A stretch of DNA of 64,000 nt, taken from contig CM064690.1 of assembly GCA_032717465.1 (NCBI GenBank), positions 26,949,153-27,013,152 of the forward strand, given 5' to 3'. This stretch comes from Coenobita brevimanus. Lineage: Eukaryota > Arthropoda > Malacostraca > Decapoda > Coenobitidae. Positions 23,715 to 35,105 of this stretch are shown piece after piece. The notes below the pieces were generated by a model. It saw nothing but the letters and a program-made list of their open reading frames with translations, made no database searches and was not told the origin of the DNA. How positions within the stretch are numbered: position 1 is the stretch's first letter; each line of letters begins with the position of its first letter. Made by a program: the position numbers and the translations under genes.

Positions 23715-25160
23715 ACTCGTTCATCCTTTGCCCCCTGATTATCTTTTTCTTCTCTCAGCAAATTATTCTTCATCTTTCTCTCGTACTCTCCTCATCTCCC
23801 CTCATTTTTCTTTTAACCTTGTCTTCCCAGATTTAATTCTTACTTTTCTTTTTCCTAGTCTCTCTTTCCTTCTCTTCTTTTTTTTAATTTTTACGCTTTT
23901 TCAGTCCATCTATCCTGAAATTCATTTTTCCCTCTCCCATTCTGTTCCTTCCTTCCTTCCTTCTTTCCATACGTCCATTTCTCCACACTTCTTTCTCCTC
24001 TCATTCCCCTTTCCTTCCCTCTTCCTTTCTTTCTCCTCGTCTCTTTCTCCTTCCTTCCTTCTTCCTTCAGTTCCTCCTCCCAGTCGTTCATTCTTTACTT
24101 CCGTCTTTCATCCGTAATCCTGTTCAATCCTCTTCCTCCTTCCTTCCCCAGCCTCTCTCTCTCCTCCTTTCCTTCTCTCTCCTTTATCTCCATCCATTCA
24201 TTCTTGTCCTCCCTTCTTCTTCACCAGTCTTCTCGCTTCTTCTCTCCTTCATCCAATCAAATTCTTTCTTTCCCCTCTTCATTCTTTTTTCTCAAACCCC
24301 TCCTTACTTCATTCTCATTTCAACTTCGTCTCTTTTCCATCGCCCTATTCCTTCTTCTGTGCAACAATTTTCTTTTTAATTATCCTTTCCAAGAGTCTTC
24401 CTTTTCCTCTCCCTCCTTTTCTTTATTTCTAGTCCCCCTTCCCACTCTTCCTTACTTCCTTTACACTCCTCAAACACTTCTTTTCCTCTCTCTATTCCTT
24501 GCTTCATTTTTCTCCTTGTACTCTTCCCATACAACTCTTCATTCCTATGCCTTACTTTTCCTCTCTGGTATACCTTCCATCTCTTTGCAACTCGTCTCTC
24601 CTTCCCCTTCTCCCTTCCATCTCTCCTTTCTTAACCCTTCTCTTCTCTCCTCCATCTCTTTCCCTCTCTACAACCCTTTTCTCCCTCTCTCCACCTCTCT
24701 ACACCCCTTCCCTTTTTCCCATCCCCGCCCCCTTCCACTCCCCCTTTTCTTCCTTCCATCTATCCATCACCCCTTCTTCCCTTCATCCCGGTTCCTCCAT
24801 CTCTTTGCAGCCCCTCCCTCTTACTCCTCTTTCCTTCTCCAAGACCCTTCTCTAACTCTCCTTCCCTCCCTCTCTCCCCGCCTTCTCTCCCTCCTTCCCT
24901 CCATCCCCGGGTTCATACCGTGCTGTCAGCTGTGTCTGTCTGTGTCTGATCACCCAGGGCCCTCACAGACGCCATTCCTCAACGTGGAAATAGGGGACGA
25001 TCTCTCACTGTCTCTTTTGCGTCGTCTCTCCAGTCCTACCCGCCTCTTGGAGAGATGGGGAGGGGGGAGGGAGGAAAATATACTTGATGTTGAAGTCTCT
25101 ATATTTTCTGTCTCTGTCTGTCTTGAGTATCTGTCTGTTTCTCTTTGTCTTTCTGACTCT
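23713..25160. repeat. 1.4-kb polypyrimidine block
   Basis: C/T-rich DNA on the plus strand, dominated by CTTCC, CTCTTC and CCCTTC. A plus-strand frame of 325 residues at 24204-25181 is Ser/Leu/Phe/Pro-rich and matches no family, so I do not annotate it. Confidence 0.85.
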
Positions 25161-25554
25161 CTCTCTCTCTCTCAGAGATAGGCGAGGATAAGCTTCTTGT
25201 TTCTCTCTTTTTATTTTAGTGTCTCTTTCAATTTGTCTCTCTCTTCTGCCTCCGCATCTATCTCCCTCCTTCTGTCTGTCTCTTTGAGGGACAGTGAGGT
25301 ATACATTTCATGCAGAAGTCTTGACTTTTCTTTCTCAGTCTCTGTCTATCTTTGTCTGCCTGTGTCTTTCTCTTGGGGGAAATATTCTCGGTGATGGAAC
25401 TCAATTTTATCTCTGCCTGTCTGTCTGTTCGTCTCTGTCTGTATATCTATGTATCAGTGTTTGAGATTATACAAGCAACGTAGTAGTTCTGATTTACTGT
25501 TGTCTTCACTATGCTTTTGCTATGTGACAACGAAATTAAAACAGGCCTACGATA

Positions 25555-25609
<55 letters not shown>

Positions 25610-25960
25610 AGAGATATTAAAGGCAACAGATTCTCTCCAAGTGTCTCTCTGTGCCCGTCGAGTTTTCTATATATACTGCTGTGGTCGTTTTCTGTGCCTG
25701 TCTATTTTGATGGTATCAGGTCTATATCAGAGCAGATAAAAATTTCGTGTCTTTTCTCTTACCTTTCTCAATGACTTCTCTCTCTCTCTCTCTCCAATCT
25801 TGGCGATTTCTTGCTTTCTATCTAAAGCTTTCCCATCAACCCCTCCCTCTCTCTCTCGTGCCCTATCGTTTCTCTCCCTCAAGTATCTCCCCTCTCACCT
25901 ATTTTTCTCCCCCTCCCTCCCTCTCCCCATCCCAGGTGAACAATATTTCAGTGAAGTGAC
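25161..25960. repeat. TCTGTCTG-rich DNA with (CT)n at 25558-25607
   Basis: TCTCTGTCTGTC words recur and a 50-bp CT array lies in the middle. A loosely repeated block with AGTCTCTNTATTTTCTGTCTC wording occurs near 25090 and 25310. Confidence 0.7.
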
Positions 25961-26084
25961 GTGTTTCTGGAGCGACGACCTCCCCCCTCCCACCCCACAC
26001 CCACACCCACACCGCCCCCTCCCCCTCCACTCCCTGCACCCCCCACGTCAAAAGTCACCCTAAATCTCCATCCTATGCGACTTG

Positions 26085-26206
26085 GACATGCAAATATGCC
26101 ACACCCACTTCCCACACTTCGACCAATCCCGAACGCCGTCTCAAACCCCCGGGCCAGCCAATGGGGAGTCGCCTTACATCTCACCCGGGCTGCCAAATTC
26201 AAACCT
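26085..26206 (+). promoter_or_regulatory. Candidate regulatory island: octamer plus paired CCAAT
   Basis: A perfect octamer ATGCAAAT lies at 26088-26095, a CCAAT box at 26123-26127 and a second CCAAT at 26158-26162 (35 bp apart). TTCAAA, the reverse complement of a CHR word TTTGAA, lies at 26198-26203. Paired CCAAT boxes about three helical turns apart are bound by NF-Y in known cell-cycle promoters. No TATA box or gene follows, and a run of GGGAGA begins at 26226. Function is inference. Confidence 0.35.
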
Positions 26207-26219
26207 GCTGATTCAGGAT

Positions 26220-26350
26220 GTAAGAGAGGGAGGGAGGCAGGCAGGGAGGGAGGGAATTAGAGACAGAGATAGAGAGACTGGGAGAGAGTGGAGGGGGAGG
26301 GCACAGACTGGGAGAGGGAGAGAGTGAGGCAGATAAAGAAAGGAAGAGGG
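26220..26350. repeat. GA/GGGA-rich block
   Basis: Purine-rich GAGAGAC and GGGAGGG DNA separates the two CCAAT pairs. Confidence 0.7.
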
Positions 26351-26365
26351 AGAGACAGGGCGCCT

Positions 26366-26410
26366 GCAGCCAATCAAAAGAGTTGTAACTATTCTTATCT
26401 TCCAATGAGA
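26366..26410 (+). promoter_or_regulatory. Second CCAAT pair
   Basis: CCAAT boxes at 26370-26374 and 26402-26406 are 32 bp apart, with a GATA-type word CTTATCTTCC between them. The spacing matches the pairs at 26123 and 29561. Confidence 0.3.
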
Positions 26411-26439
26411 GGCCGTCTTCCTTCGAGGCTTGGTGAACC

Positions 26440-26770
26440 AGTGGACGTAGAGGAGGGGGAAAGAGCGAGGGGGAGGGGGCTGGAGGGAAGTAGGGGAGGG
26501 ACAGAAGGGCTGGAGTGGAGTAGGGGTAGGGGGGTGGGTGCTGAGGGGAGCAGTAGGAGGGAAGAGGGGCTGGAAGGAGTATGGGAGGGGAGGCTGGATG
26601 AGAGGGGGCCAAAGAGGGAAGGGGGGACTAAGGGTTTCTGGCGACTACCACTCGTGAATGTAAAGTGACGCCTAAGCCCTTTGTTCCCCGTGGCGTCTGC
26701 AGTCATAGCCGAAGACGGGACGAAGGGAAGGGAGGCAGGAGGTGGAGGAGGAGGAGGAGGAGGAGGAGCG
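26440..26770. repeat. GGGGCTGGAGGG minisatellite-like purine block
   Basis: GGGGCTGGAGGGAGTAGG-like words recur in the first part. GGA trinucleotides end the block at about 26740-26767. Confidence 0.7.
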
Positions 26771-26829
26771 AGGTAGATTATCATAATTCTCAAGTTAAAA
26801 TGCTTCGGGGGAGGTATGGAAATCAATAG

Positions 26830-27490
26830 GTGGCGTCAAAGGTGATTTCGTGTTACGCTGCCCGGCCAAATTGGGGTGCTTAACGAGCCTATCGGGGTGT
26901 GGGTGAAACGGGGGATTGTTGGGGTTGCTTCAGGAAGGAGGAGAAAAAGGAAAGACAGGAGAAGGAAAAAGAGGATAAGGAGGGGGAATAGGGTTGAAAC
27001 TGGGAATGGTGTGGGGATGCTTGGGTGACTGAAGGAGAGAGAAGTATTGGCAGTGGGTAAATAAATCAAGGAAATGGGGTGAAATTATTATTATTATTAT
27101 TTTTTTTTAAGGGTTGCTGGGGTGGAGTAAGAAATGGGAAAAAGGGAGAAGCTAAGTTGAGGAACCTCGGGAGTGGGGTGAAATTGGGTCCTGGGGAGGT
27201 TGCTGAAGGAAGGAAAAATAGGAGAAAATGAGAAAAATATGGACGAGAATGGAAAAAGAAAAAAAGACAATAAATAGGGGAATGAGAGTAATTTTGGGGT
27301 GTTGGGGATAGTGAAAAGGGGGAAAAGAGGAATTAAGGGAAAAATCGGAGATCAAATGAAACTTGGGTACTGGGATGAGTGAAAAAGGAGAGAGGGGAAA
27401 ATGGGAGCAAGGAAAAGGTGATAAAGATGGCGAAAGGGGTGAAATCAGTGAATAAATAGGGTTGAAACTGGGGATGAAGGAGTAGTTGCC
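26830..27490. repeat. Degenerate repeat of about 270 bp
   Basis: GGTTGCTTCAGGAAGGAGG (about 26928) corresponds to GGTTGCTGAAGGAAGG (about 27198), and GGGTTGAAACTGGG occurs at about 26990 and 27458. The copies are old. Confidence 0.5.
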
Positions 27491-27529
27491 GTGGCTGTGA
27501 AAGAATGGGGAATAAGGGAAGTAAATGAA

Positions 27530-27533
<4 letters not shown>

Positions 27534-27609
<76 letters not shown>
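27534..27609. repeat. (GA)n microsatellite, about 76 bp
   Basis: A pure GA array followed by AGGGAAAACGG. Confidence 0.95.
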
Positions 27610-27612
<3 letters not shown>

Positions 27613-28162
27613 GGAAAACGGAGATAAAACGGGGGGGGGGAGGGTAGATAATGAATACAGGAGTGGTAGTTGAGACTGGGTGAAGGAATAATAGGTGAAG
27701 AAAATGGGAGATTATGGACGCAAAGGAAGAAAGAGGGGGAGAGAAATGAAGGCGGAAGACAGATGGAAAGGGGAGAAGGGAGGGAGAAAAAGCAGAGGGA
27801 GGAAGGAAGATAATGAGGTAAATAGGAAAGACGATGAAGAACAGAACGAAAAAAGGATGGGATGATTAAAACAGAGGGAGGAAATGGAGGAGAAAAGGAA
27901 GGAGGAGGGAGAACAGATGGAGGAAGAAGGAAGAGATAACAAGGAGGAGGTAATGGAGAAGAGGGTGAAGGAGGAAGGATGAAAGGACAGAGAGATAACG
28001 TCGAGAGAGATAACAGAGGATGAAATGGAGGAGAAAGAAAGGTGCAAGGAGAAAGGAAGGGGAGAGATAAAGCAAAGGGAGGTAATGGAGGGAGGAAAGA
28101 CAGGAGAGAAGATAGGGAGATGAAGGAAGGAAGGAAAGAGTGAGACTAGGAGAGACAGGTAC

Positions 28163-28206
<44 letters not shown>
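27610..28206. repeat. Polypurine block with (GA)n
   Basis: GGAGGAAGG and GAGATAACG DNA, ending with a GA array at about 28166-28206. GAGAGATAAC recurs several times in the middle. Confidence 0.8.
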
Positions 28207-28209
<3 letters not shown>

Positions 28210-28770
28210 GACACAGTTCGATGAAGAAAAAAAAAACAAGAAGCACGAAATTACAGGCACATGGGAAGCACTGCAAAGGAAAAAAGAAAACAATGGAGAA
28301 AAAAAATAAGAACGAAGGAAAAACCAAAAAAAAAGTAGCAAAAAAAAAAAAAAAAGGAGGGAAAGAAGAGGAAAGTAAAAATACACAGAAAACAAGAAAC
28401 TGGAAAATCGAAAAAAAGCCAAGTCGAGGAAAAAGGGGAAAAAAATGAAACGTAAAAAGAAACCAACAAATCCTCCAAGAAAATCGAAAATGAAAAGAAA
28501 ATAATAAAATGAATTCGATTAAATAAGCATAAGAGGAAAATAAAGGAGGACAAATTAAGAAAGCCAAAGAAAAAGGCAAGAAACAAGGAAGAAACCCTTA
28601 TAAAATCACGATATAAAATTACAATAACAAGAAAATGAGAGACATGAAGAGTTGGAGGAAGGGAAAAAAAAAATAGAGTAAAAAAAAAAGAAAGAAAGAA
28701 GAATCTAATCAAAGACTAATAAGCCAAAGTAAGAAAAAAGGAAGGAAAAGAAAAACACAAAAAGCAAATA
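28207..28770. other. A-rich low-complexity DNA
   Basis: GAAAAAAAG, AAAACAAGAAAA and similar words. Minus-strand Phe/Leu frames are artefacts. Confidence 0.7.
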
Positions 28771-28779
28771 AATAAATAA

Positions 28780-28964
28780 AGAAAGAAAGAAAGTCCACAA
28801 ATAAAGTTCAAATCAAGGCCAGCTGAAACCTCACATGACTGACTCCCAACATGGAAAAAAAAAAAACGAAAAAAATCCCGAAAAGAAAAAAAAAATGAAA
28901 AGGTAATTAGGAAAAAAAAGAGAACAAACATTAAAAAAAAAAATGATGAAGTCACAAAACCACA

Positions 28965-29020
<56 letters not shown>

Positions 29021-29152
29021 GAATAGTTCCAGAAATACAGTCCATAAAACACCAAAATCAGCAGAAAAAATAAATCAAACAGAAAGAAAATGAACGAATA
29101 TCAATACACAAGGACACAATAAAAAGACAAAAGAGAAGTCAGGAAATCCAAG

Positions 29153-29199
<47 letters not shown>

Positions 29200-29340
29200 A
29201 ATAAAAACTACAAAATATAGTCTAAAAGAAATTTTATCCGGACACATCAAAACATAAAAAAAAGTCCAAAAATAAGAATCCCAAACACCGAAGGCAGCCG
29301 AAGATTCACAAGATCGGGTCCCAACATGGCCGACGCTGGG
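28780..29340. repeat. Repeated block with a (CA)n array in successive units
   Basis: CA arrays at about 28972-29019 and 29155-29198 are each followed by a related phrase (ATACAGTCCATAAAA and ATATAGTCTAAAAGAA). The phrase CCCAACATGG recurs near 28848 and 29318, with AGTCCANAAATAA about 60 bp before each. The block is therefore duplicated at two scales. ATG in CCAACATGGCC starts a frame of 110 residues, but its repeat context argues against a gene. Confidence 0.55.
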
Positions 29341-29519
29341 AAAAGACCAGGAGGAATAAAACATGGAGGGACGGAGGAAAAGGAGGGAAGAAGGAGGGGG
29401 GAGGAGGGGAAAGATGGAGGTACGGACCAAGGGAAGGGAAGGGGAGAGATGGAGGCGTATTTTTCCTCACTCCCCTATCCCCAATCCCTCCCCTCCTCCT
29501 CCTCCCCCCCAGCGCGGAA

Positions 29520-29770
29520 ATTCTTGCAAATCAATCAGGAATCCCCCAAAAGCGTCTGGACCAATAGGGAGCCGCGTTCCATACCGACTAGCCAATGGGA
29601 TCCGCCTCTCGCCCTGGCTGGCTCCTCCCACTCGGCCTTCGGGACACGCCCCTTGTAAATTCCTTGAAACTTGATCAACTTTGGCAGCGCGCGGGTTGAT
29701 TCCCTCAGCTCTTTCACAAACTTGAAGAGGCTATAAATTGCTCTCCCTCTCTCTCCTTGGCTTCGGGGGA
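29520..29770 (+). promoter_or_regulatory. Best candidate core promoter in the window
   Basis: In order: TTGCAAAT (29524-29531, octamer-like), CCAAT (29561-29565), CCAAT (29592-29596, 31 bp later), GC-rich words CTCCTCCCAC (about 29623) and CACGCCCC (about 29645), and TATAAA (29732-29737). A start near 29760 would be expected about 28 bp beyond the TATA. The base composition (balanced, few repeats) contrasts sharply with the flanking SSRs. No open frame of coding quality follows, only CT tracts, so a 5' UTR, an alternative first exon or a noncoding RNA would be the product. Confidence 0.4.
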
Positions 29771-29784
29771 TGTATTGTGCTGCT

Positions 29785-29788
29785 GCTG

Positions 29789-29832
<44 letters not shown>

Positions 29833-30085
29833 TGCTAGGTTTTATTTCCATCATTCTCAGCTTCTCTCTCTTGCGACCCCTCCTCTCTCTCCCATGTTTT
29901 ATGGCTGTTCCTGTCAGTTATTGTGTTCTCTTTTTTTTCTCCCACTTCTCTCTCTCTCTGTTTTTTTTCTCTATTTCTCTCTCTCTCTCTCTCTCTCTAT
30001 AACTCACAGATATTGCTTGCTATTTAACATTATGTTTCCTTCAACCTCCCCTTTCCATAGCTCTGTCACGGTTATTATTGTTTAT

Positions 30086-30125
<40 letters not shown>
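29785..30125. repeat. Three (CT)n arrays
   Basis: CT tracts at about 29791-29833, 29969-29998 and 30090-30125 lie in pyrimidine-rich DNA just downstream of the putative promoter. CT-rich leader tracts are common in arthropod 5' UTRs but also everywhere else in this window. Confidence 0.85.
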
Positions 30126-30126
<1 letters not shown>

Positions 30127-30175
30127 ATTTCCTGAACATTATTGTAACATTTACATTCTTGTTTAATTGCAAAAG

Positions 30176-30177
<2 letters not shown>

Positions 30178-30235
<58 letters not shown>

Positions 30236-30335
30236 GCTGCTCTCTTTGTGTCGATCTGCTTGCCTCCCTCCCTCCCTCTCCTCCTTCATTCTCTCTTTCT
30301 CTCCTCTTACGAACTCTCTCTCTCTCTCTCTACGC
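30178..30335. repeat. (GA)n array facing (CT)n-rich DNA
   Basis: A 54-bp GA array follows the CT arrays by 50 bp, then CT words return at 30310-30331. Neighbouring (CT)n and (GA)n on one strand are able to form a long hairpin. Confidence 0.85.
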
Positions 30336-30556
30336 ATGCTAACATCTCTATATAAACTCTCTTAAGATAATAACAATTTTCTTTATTAAATTCTTCATCA
30401 ACCAAGTAATTTTTAGCTCAAAGATTCCTCTAAAATCAAAACAATATATGCCATGAATACAAGGGCCTGAAGAGTAGTCACCATTCACACCTGTTTGCCT
30501 TAAAGTATATAATCAAGAAACAATGCAGAATCAAATGCAATCCTCTGTCAACATGC

Positions 30557-30760
30557 TTAACCCCATCAGCAGGAGGATATTCATATTTACATTTCACATA
30601 CATTTACGTTTCACTTATATTCTTCTTCTTGCTAATACCTGTCAGTTCTATCAAGCTTAGGGGAGTGTTTTGGATCTGCCGGGATGAAATAAAAGCGACA
30701 TTAATCCCTTTACTACACGAGGGTCAAAGTAAGGTGAATATAATCGTCCGGAGGTAGAAA
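30557..30760. mobile_element. Two adjacent family A ends
   Basis: TTAACCCCATCAGCAGGAGG begins at 30557 and TTAATCCCTTTACTACACG at 30701. Each is a family A left end, and the second carries the inner block GGTGAATATAATCGTCCGG. The first unit has the reverse inner block ATCAAGCTTAGGGGAGTG and ends at the second TTAA, as in the row at 2927-3335. Confidence 0.5.
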
Positions 30761-30839
30761 AAGCCAGGCATCCTCTGAACAAATACCATCTCGAATCTAG
30801 ACTTCTGACTCATTCTCAAAACAAACTACCACGACCCTC

Positions 30840-31195
30840 AACCACGACCCCCAACCAACTATGTACCATTCATCCATCACCATCTGTTCATCATTAATCT
30901 GCAACCAATCAACCAATCATCATTTAAACAACCACAATCTTTCAACATCAGTCAGACACCACCTCTTTAAAAACTACCCATCCAAGCGTAACACCCACAA
31001 AATTATCACCACACAAACTATTAACAACCTAATCACCTACGATCCAAACCATCCATTATCCCTAATTTTGTTCTGCTACGAAAAATCAACCACTATTCAG
31101 CTACCACCTTCTAAACAACCACTATTCTCAATCAACTATTCCCAAAACTATTACCATCCAAACAACCACTATTTAATCAAGCACGATGCCCAATA
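30840..31195. other. AACCA-rich low-complexity DNA
   Basis: CAACCACNA words dominate. The plus-strand frame of 111 residues is an artefact of this composition. Confidence 0.6.
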
Positions 31196-31199
31196 ATCA

Positions 31200-31618
31200 A
31201 CCAACAACCACGATCCACACCCAACCACCATTCAGTCAGCAGTTCTTAAACAACTACCACTCCCAAACAACCATCACCCCACCCAGCAACAGCAATCCAA
31301 CCAATCACACAATCCAACCAACCACCCAATCTAACACTTATCAGCATCCAACCGGCTACCATTCAGTCAGCAGGTCCTAATCAACCAACATTCCGAAGCA
31401 ACCACCACTATCCAAACAATCACCCCAACCAACCAACCAACCACCACTCAGTCAGCAGCTCCAAATCAACCACCACAATCCAAACAATCACCCCAACCAA
31501 CCAACCAACCACCACTCAGTCAGCAGCTCCAAATCAACTACCACAATCCAAACAATCACCCCAACCAACCAACCAACCACCATTCAGTCGGCAGCTCCCA
31601 AACAACCACCATCGCCAT
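31200..31618. repeat. 68-bp satellite
   Basis: TCCAAACAATCACCCC recurs at 31411, 31479 and 31547, exactly 68 bp apart, each followed by (CAAC)n and TCAGTCAGCAGCTCC. Older copies of CATTCAGTCAGCAG lie near 31229 and 31361. The right three copies are nearly identical, so this end is young. Confidence 0.9.
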
Positions 31619-31807
31619 ACAAACACCATCGGCGCGTGAGTAGGGTACAAACACACTACCAGCCTCCAACGCTCTTATCACATCCCTTGTCCTATTGCCA
31701 TTTGCTTAGCACTGTTTGTTATTGCTGTCTGCCTTATCTCTTCCTTTATTGGCTGTTGACGTATATGTGTTGAGGACAGGAGAGGGGAAGAGGGAGGGGG
31801 GAAGTGT

Positions 31808-31945
<138 letters not shown>

Positions 31946-32011
31946 AGTGCTTTGGTAGATGTGGCAGACAAACCTATGTAGGTAGGAAAGTAGACTGACA
32001 AAATCGTAAAG

Positions 32012-32017
<6 letters not shown>

Positions 32018-32066
<49 letters not shown>
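32018..32066. repeat. (GA)n microsatellite
   Basis: A pure GA array 75 bp downstream of the GT array. Confidence 0.95.
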
Positions 32067-32068
<2 letters not shown>

Positions 32069-32184
32069 CAACATCCAGAAAAAGACTCCATCCCTTCTAA
32101 CCTTCATCCACTTCCCATTTTCTCTCACTCGTGTTCCCCTGCCTGCCCTCCACCCCACCACACCCATCCCTACCCCCCAAAAAA

Positions 32185-32460
32185 AGACCCAAAGCACCCT
32201 GAATTAACATCTAAATGCCTACTTAATGACCCCATGGCGCTTAATTGACACGGCCGGCTGATATGAAAACAAGGCCATTCGGTTGTTTGATTTAATGAGG
32301 CTAGTTCGCCCTTGTTCCACCAGGGCCTTCCCGACTCAGAAAGGGCGTGTGATGAAAGGGGTAAGTTCTTGTTCATCTTGTTCTCCCTTTCGCTGTAATC
32401 AAGGAACCGCCCTGAATACAATTTGTTCGGCTTAGGTTCTTTCTAGACTCGTCCCTCTTT
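32185..32460. promoter_or_regulatory. Single-copy island with homeodomain-type words
   Basis: A non-repetitive segment of balanced composition between SSR-rich blocks. It has TAATGACC, CTTAATTGACACGG and TTTGATTTAATGAGG words. No coding frame is convincing: an 83-residue minus frame matches nothing I know. It could be a conserved noncoding element; only comparison with related genomes can tell. Confidence 0.2.
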
Positions 32461-32579
32461 CTCTGCTAATCAAATATACACCTACGTAACCACGATTTAT
32501 AAGTCAAAACCACAAGTATCTAGGCTAAAACAATAATCACCATCAGTCACTGAAAATTCACTCACTGCAGCTCAACATT

Positions 32580-33030
32580 ATTATTGCAAACACCACTGTC
32601 AGCATTGCAATCATCACTACTCCACTATCAACCGCCACCACCACTAGCAACCATGGCTACACAGATCTCAACAACCACAGCCATAACCAAAACAGCAACA
32701 ATTACAACTTCTACCACAATCATAAAAAAAAACTACCACAAATAGTAACTACCACTACCACCACTACCAATATTACAGTCAACACTAGTATCACATTACA
32801 ACAACCAACATCCTCCCAAATTGCAAACAATCACCACCCAAACCAAAATTGCACCTACCACCAAAGCTACCAAAATCAACCACCACCAGATCACTACTCC
32901 CACTGTAACCATCAAATTTACAACAACTATCACCACTACTACCAATACCACATCCACCACTAGAACTACTACTAAAATCACCCACCACCATCAACAACAA
33001 CAAAATCACAACTACCACCACAACCACCCC
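32580..33030. repeat. ACC/AAC cryptic trinucleotide repeat
   Basis: CACCACTACCA, ACAACAACA and similar words give Thr-rich translation. Trinucleotide phase is frequently lost, as expected for noncoding simple DNA. Confidence 0.8.
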
Positions 33031-33084
33031 CCCCTGTCTGTCTGTCTGTCTTTGTCTCTGTCTGTCTGTCTGTCTGTCTGTGTC

Positions 33085-33115
<31 letters not shown>
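33031..33115. repeat. (CTGT)n microsatellite
   Basis: About 85 bp of TGTC units with CTCTG interruptions after a run of C. Confidence 0.9.
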
Positions 33116-33117
<2 letters not shown>

Positions 33118-33429
33118 TACGGGATGATGAAGTTTAGGAAGCCCCACTAGTGAGACTAATTCCACGTTTCTCAGGCGTTACAGCGATACAAAAACATGAA
33201 TACAAAAGGAATACAAAGCCTATATACAGAGGCTGACAGGCGTGGCGGACCCAAATACATACAGATACATAGAACGATTTTTTCTGTGGGGAAAGAATGA
33301 GGATGTTGTGAGGGTAGGATGAGGGGTCTGAGTATAAGGGACTTGGTATAAGTGATCAGATTGCATTTAGTGGGTTTCAGGCTGTCGGATTGTATCGGGA
33401 TGGGGGAGAGTTGGGGAAAGTGATAGCTG

Positions 33430-33430
<1 letters not shown>

Positions 33431-33490
<60 letters not shown>
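33431..33490. repeat. Compound (GT)n-(GA)n
   Basis: About 16 bp of GT then about 44 bp of GA. Confidence 0.95.
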
Positions 33491-33494
<4 letters not shown>

Positions 33495-33529
33495 AATCAA
33501 CCAACCAATCACCAATTTTTCATTTTTCT

Positions 33530-34985
33530 TAGCGATCTTCCTTTCCAGTATAATTTTTTCCCCTTTTTCGCACTTTCATCACAAATTCTGTGTCCACTAA
33601 TGCTCTCTAGCTGTTTTCTGCCGTCATCCTTCTCTTTACCCTCCATCCAGTCATCCATTCCTCTTGCTCTGCTCTTCTCTGTCTCCTGTATCTTTATCGT
33701 CTAACTTCATTTTCATTTCTCTTTGCCACTAAAGTCCAGTCTTGCTCCCCTTACAGCTGTGCTCCTCTCCCCATCCGCCATGAAAGCTCTCTCACCTCTC
33801 TTCTTCCTCCCCACAAACTCTTCTTTCTTTTCTTCCTACTTCGCCACTAGTCTCTCTGTTCTCTTTCTACCCCACTCCATTTACCTCTCTTTTTATAATA
33901 CAAAAAGAAAGAACCCAAGGCTGAGTGTATTATCAATCCCTTCCAAAGAGTCTATACAAAAAGAAAACCATATGCATGATCTGTTCATTTTGAGATGCCT
34001 TGACACATTGCGTTTAAAATCTTGGAGGTCAGAATCATGGGGAAAGAGAGACTAAGGAAGACAGTTGTGGAGGTGACCATATGCACACACCCCTTTGTCC
34101 TGTCTCTCCACTCATCATATATCCTTTCCTTTCTTTCCCTTATTCGTTTCCTTATTTCTCCTACTTTTCTTCACTTCTTTTTCTCCCCTTTCGTCTTTTT
34201 CTCTTCCTCCAATTCCTCTCTGTTTTCCTGTTCCTCTCACCACCAACCATACTGCCTTTCATCTCTACTCCTCTCTTCCTCCGTCACTGACCAGTTCTTC
34301 CTCCTCTTCTCGTTATGCATTTCCATCCCCATCTTTCTTTCTCTGCCTTACTCCTTTCGCCACCAACCGCACTTTCTTCCCCGCCTCTCTCCCCTACTCC
34401 TTTCGCTTCCTCTCTCTTTACTAGTCACACTCTCTTTCCCATCGCTTCTCTCATTTCTCTCTCTCTCTCTCTCTCTCTCTTTTTGCACTTTCCCTACCTT
34501 CGTCCCTCTTTCTTTCCTGTCTTATTCTACTATTTCCCTCTACTTCTCTTTGTTATTCTTTCCCCTCCTGTTTCCCTCTCTTTTTTTCTTTTCCTTCTTC
34601 CTCACACCTCTCTTTACGCTCTCCTTCTCCTCCCAGCCTCATACCCTCTCCCCCCCCCTTTCCACTCTCCTCCCTTTCCATTTTCCCTTCTCCTCCTCCT
34701 CCGCTGCCCCCTTCTCCCCTCTCTTTCTACCTATTTTTTTCTTCTCATTTCCCTTACCTCTCTTGAAACTCTCCTCTTCCATTCTCCCTTCTCCTCCCTG
34801 TCGCTTGACCTTCTTCCTTCGTTCCACACCCTCCCCTTCCTTCCACTCCCTTCTCCTTCTCCCCCTCCCCTTTCCTCCTCGTTTGTCCCCCTTCTTCCCT
34901 CTCTTTCCACACTCCCCCTTTCTTCCCTCCCCTTCCCTTCCTCTCCCCCGCTCCCCCTTTCTCCCCTTCTTCTCCCCCGCTCCCC
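33530..34985. repeat. Pyrimidine-rich block
   Basis: C/T-rich DNA with TTTCTC, CCTCC and CTTCC words and a CT array near 34456-34484. A plus-strand frame of 369 residues (34022-35131) is Ser/Leu/Phe/Pro-rich throughout the pyrimidine part and is rejected as coding. A segment at 33895-34075 is less biased but short. Confidence 0.75.
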
Positions 34986-34989
34986 CTCC

Positions 34990-35105
34990 GCCCGTACCCA
35001 GAATCCCATTGGAAAAACTAATTCCATTTGGCACAGGCTTGGCCCGCGACCCCCAGACTTATCAATGGCGACCAGGGAACCAGTGTATTACTCTCCATTT
35101 TCTCC
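34990..35105. other. Single-copy segment with CCAAT-type words
   Basis: CCCATTGG (CCAAT reversed) near 35008 and TTTGGCACAGGCTTGGC near 35028 sit in balanced DNA after a long pyrimidine block. It may be regulatory; no gene follows. Confidence 0.2.

Noticed and set aside
24204..25181. Plus-strand open frame of 325 residues
   Set aside because: Same compositional cause; low complexity throughout and no recognisable family.
29326..29658. Frame of 110 residues starting at CCAACATGG, a Kozak-like start
   Set aside because: CCCAACATGG is part of a repeated block also present near 28848, and the translation is compositionally driven.
31200..31618. CRISPR array
   Set aside because: The 68-bp units are directly repeated along their full length with no variable spacers, and the sequence context is eukaryotic.
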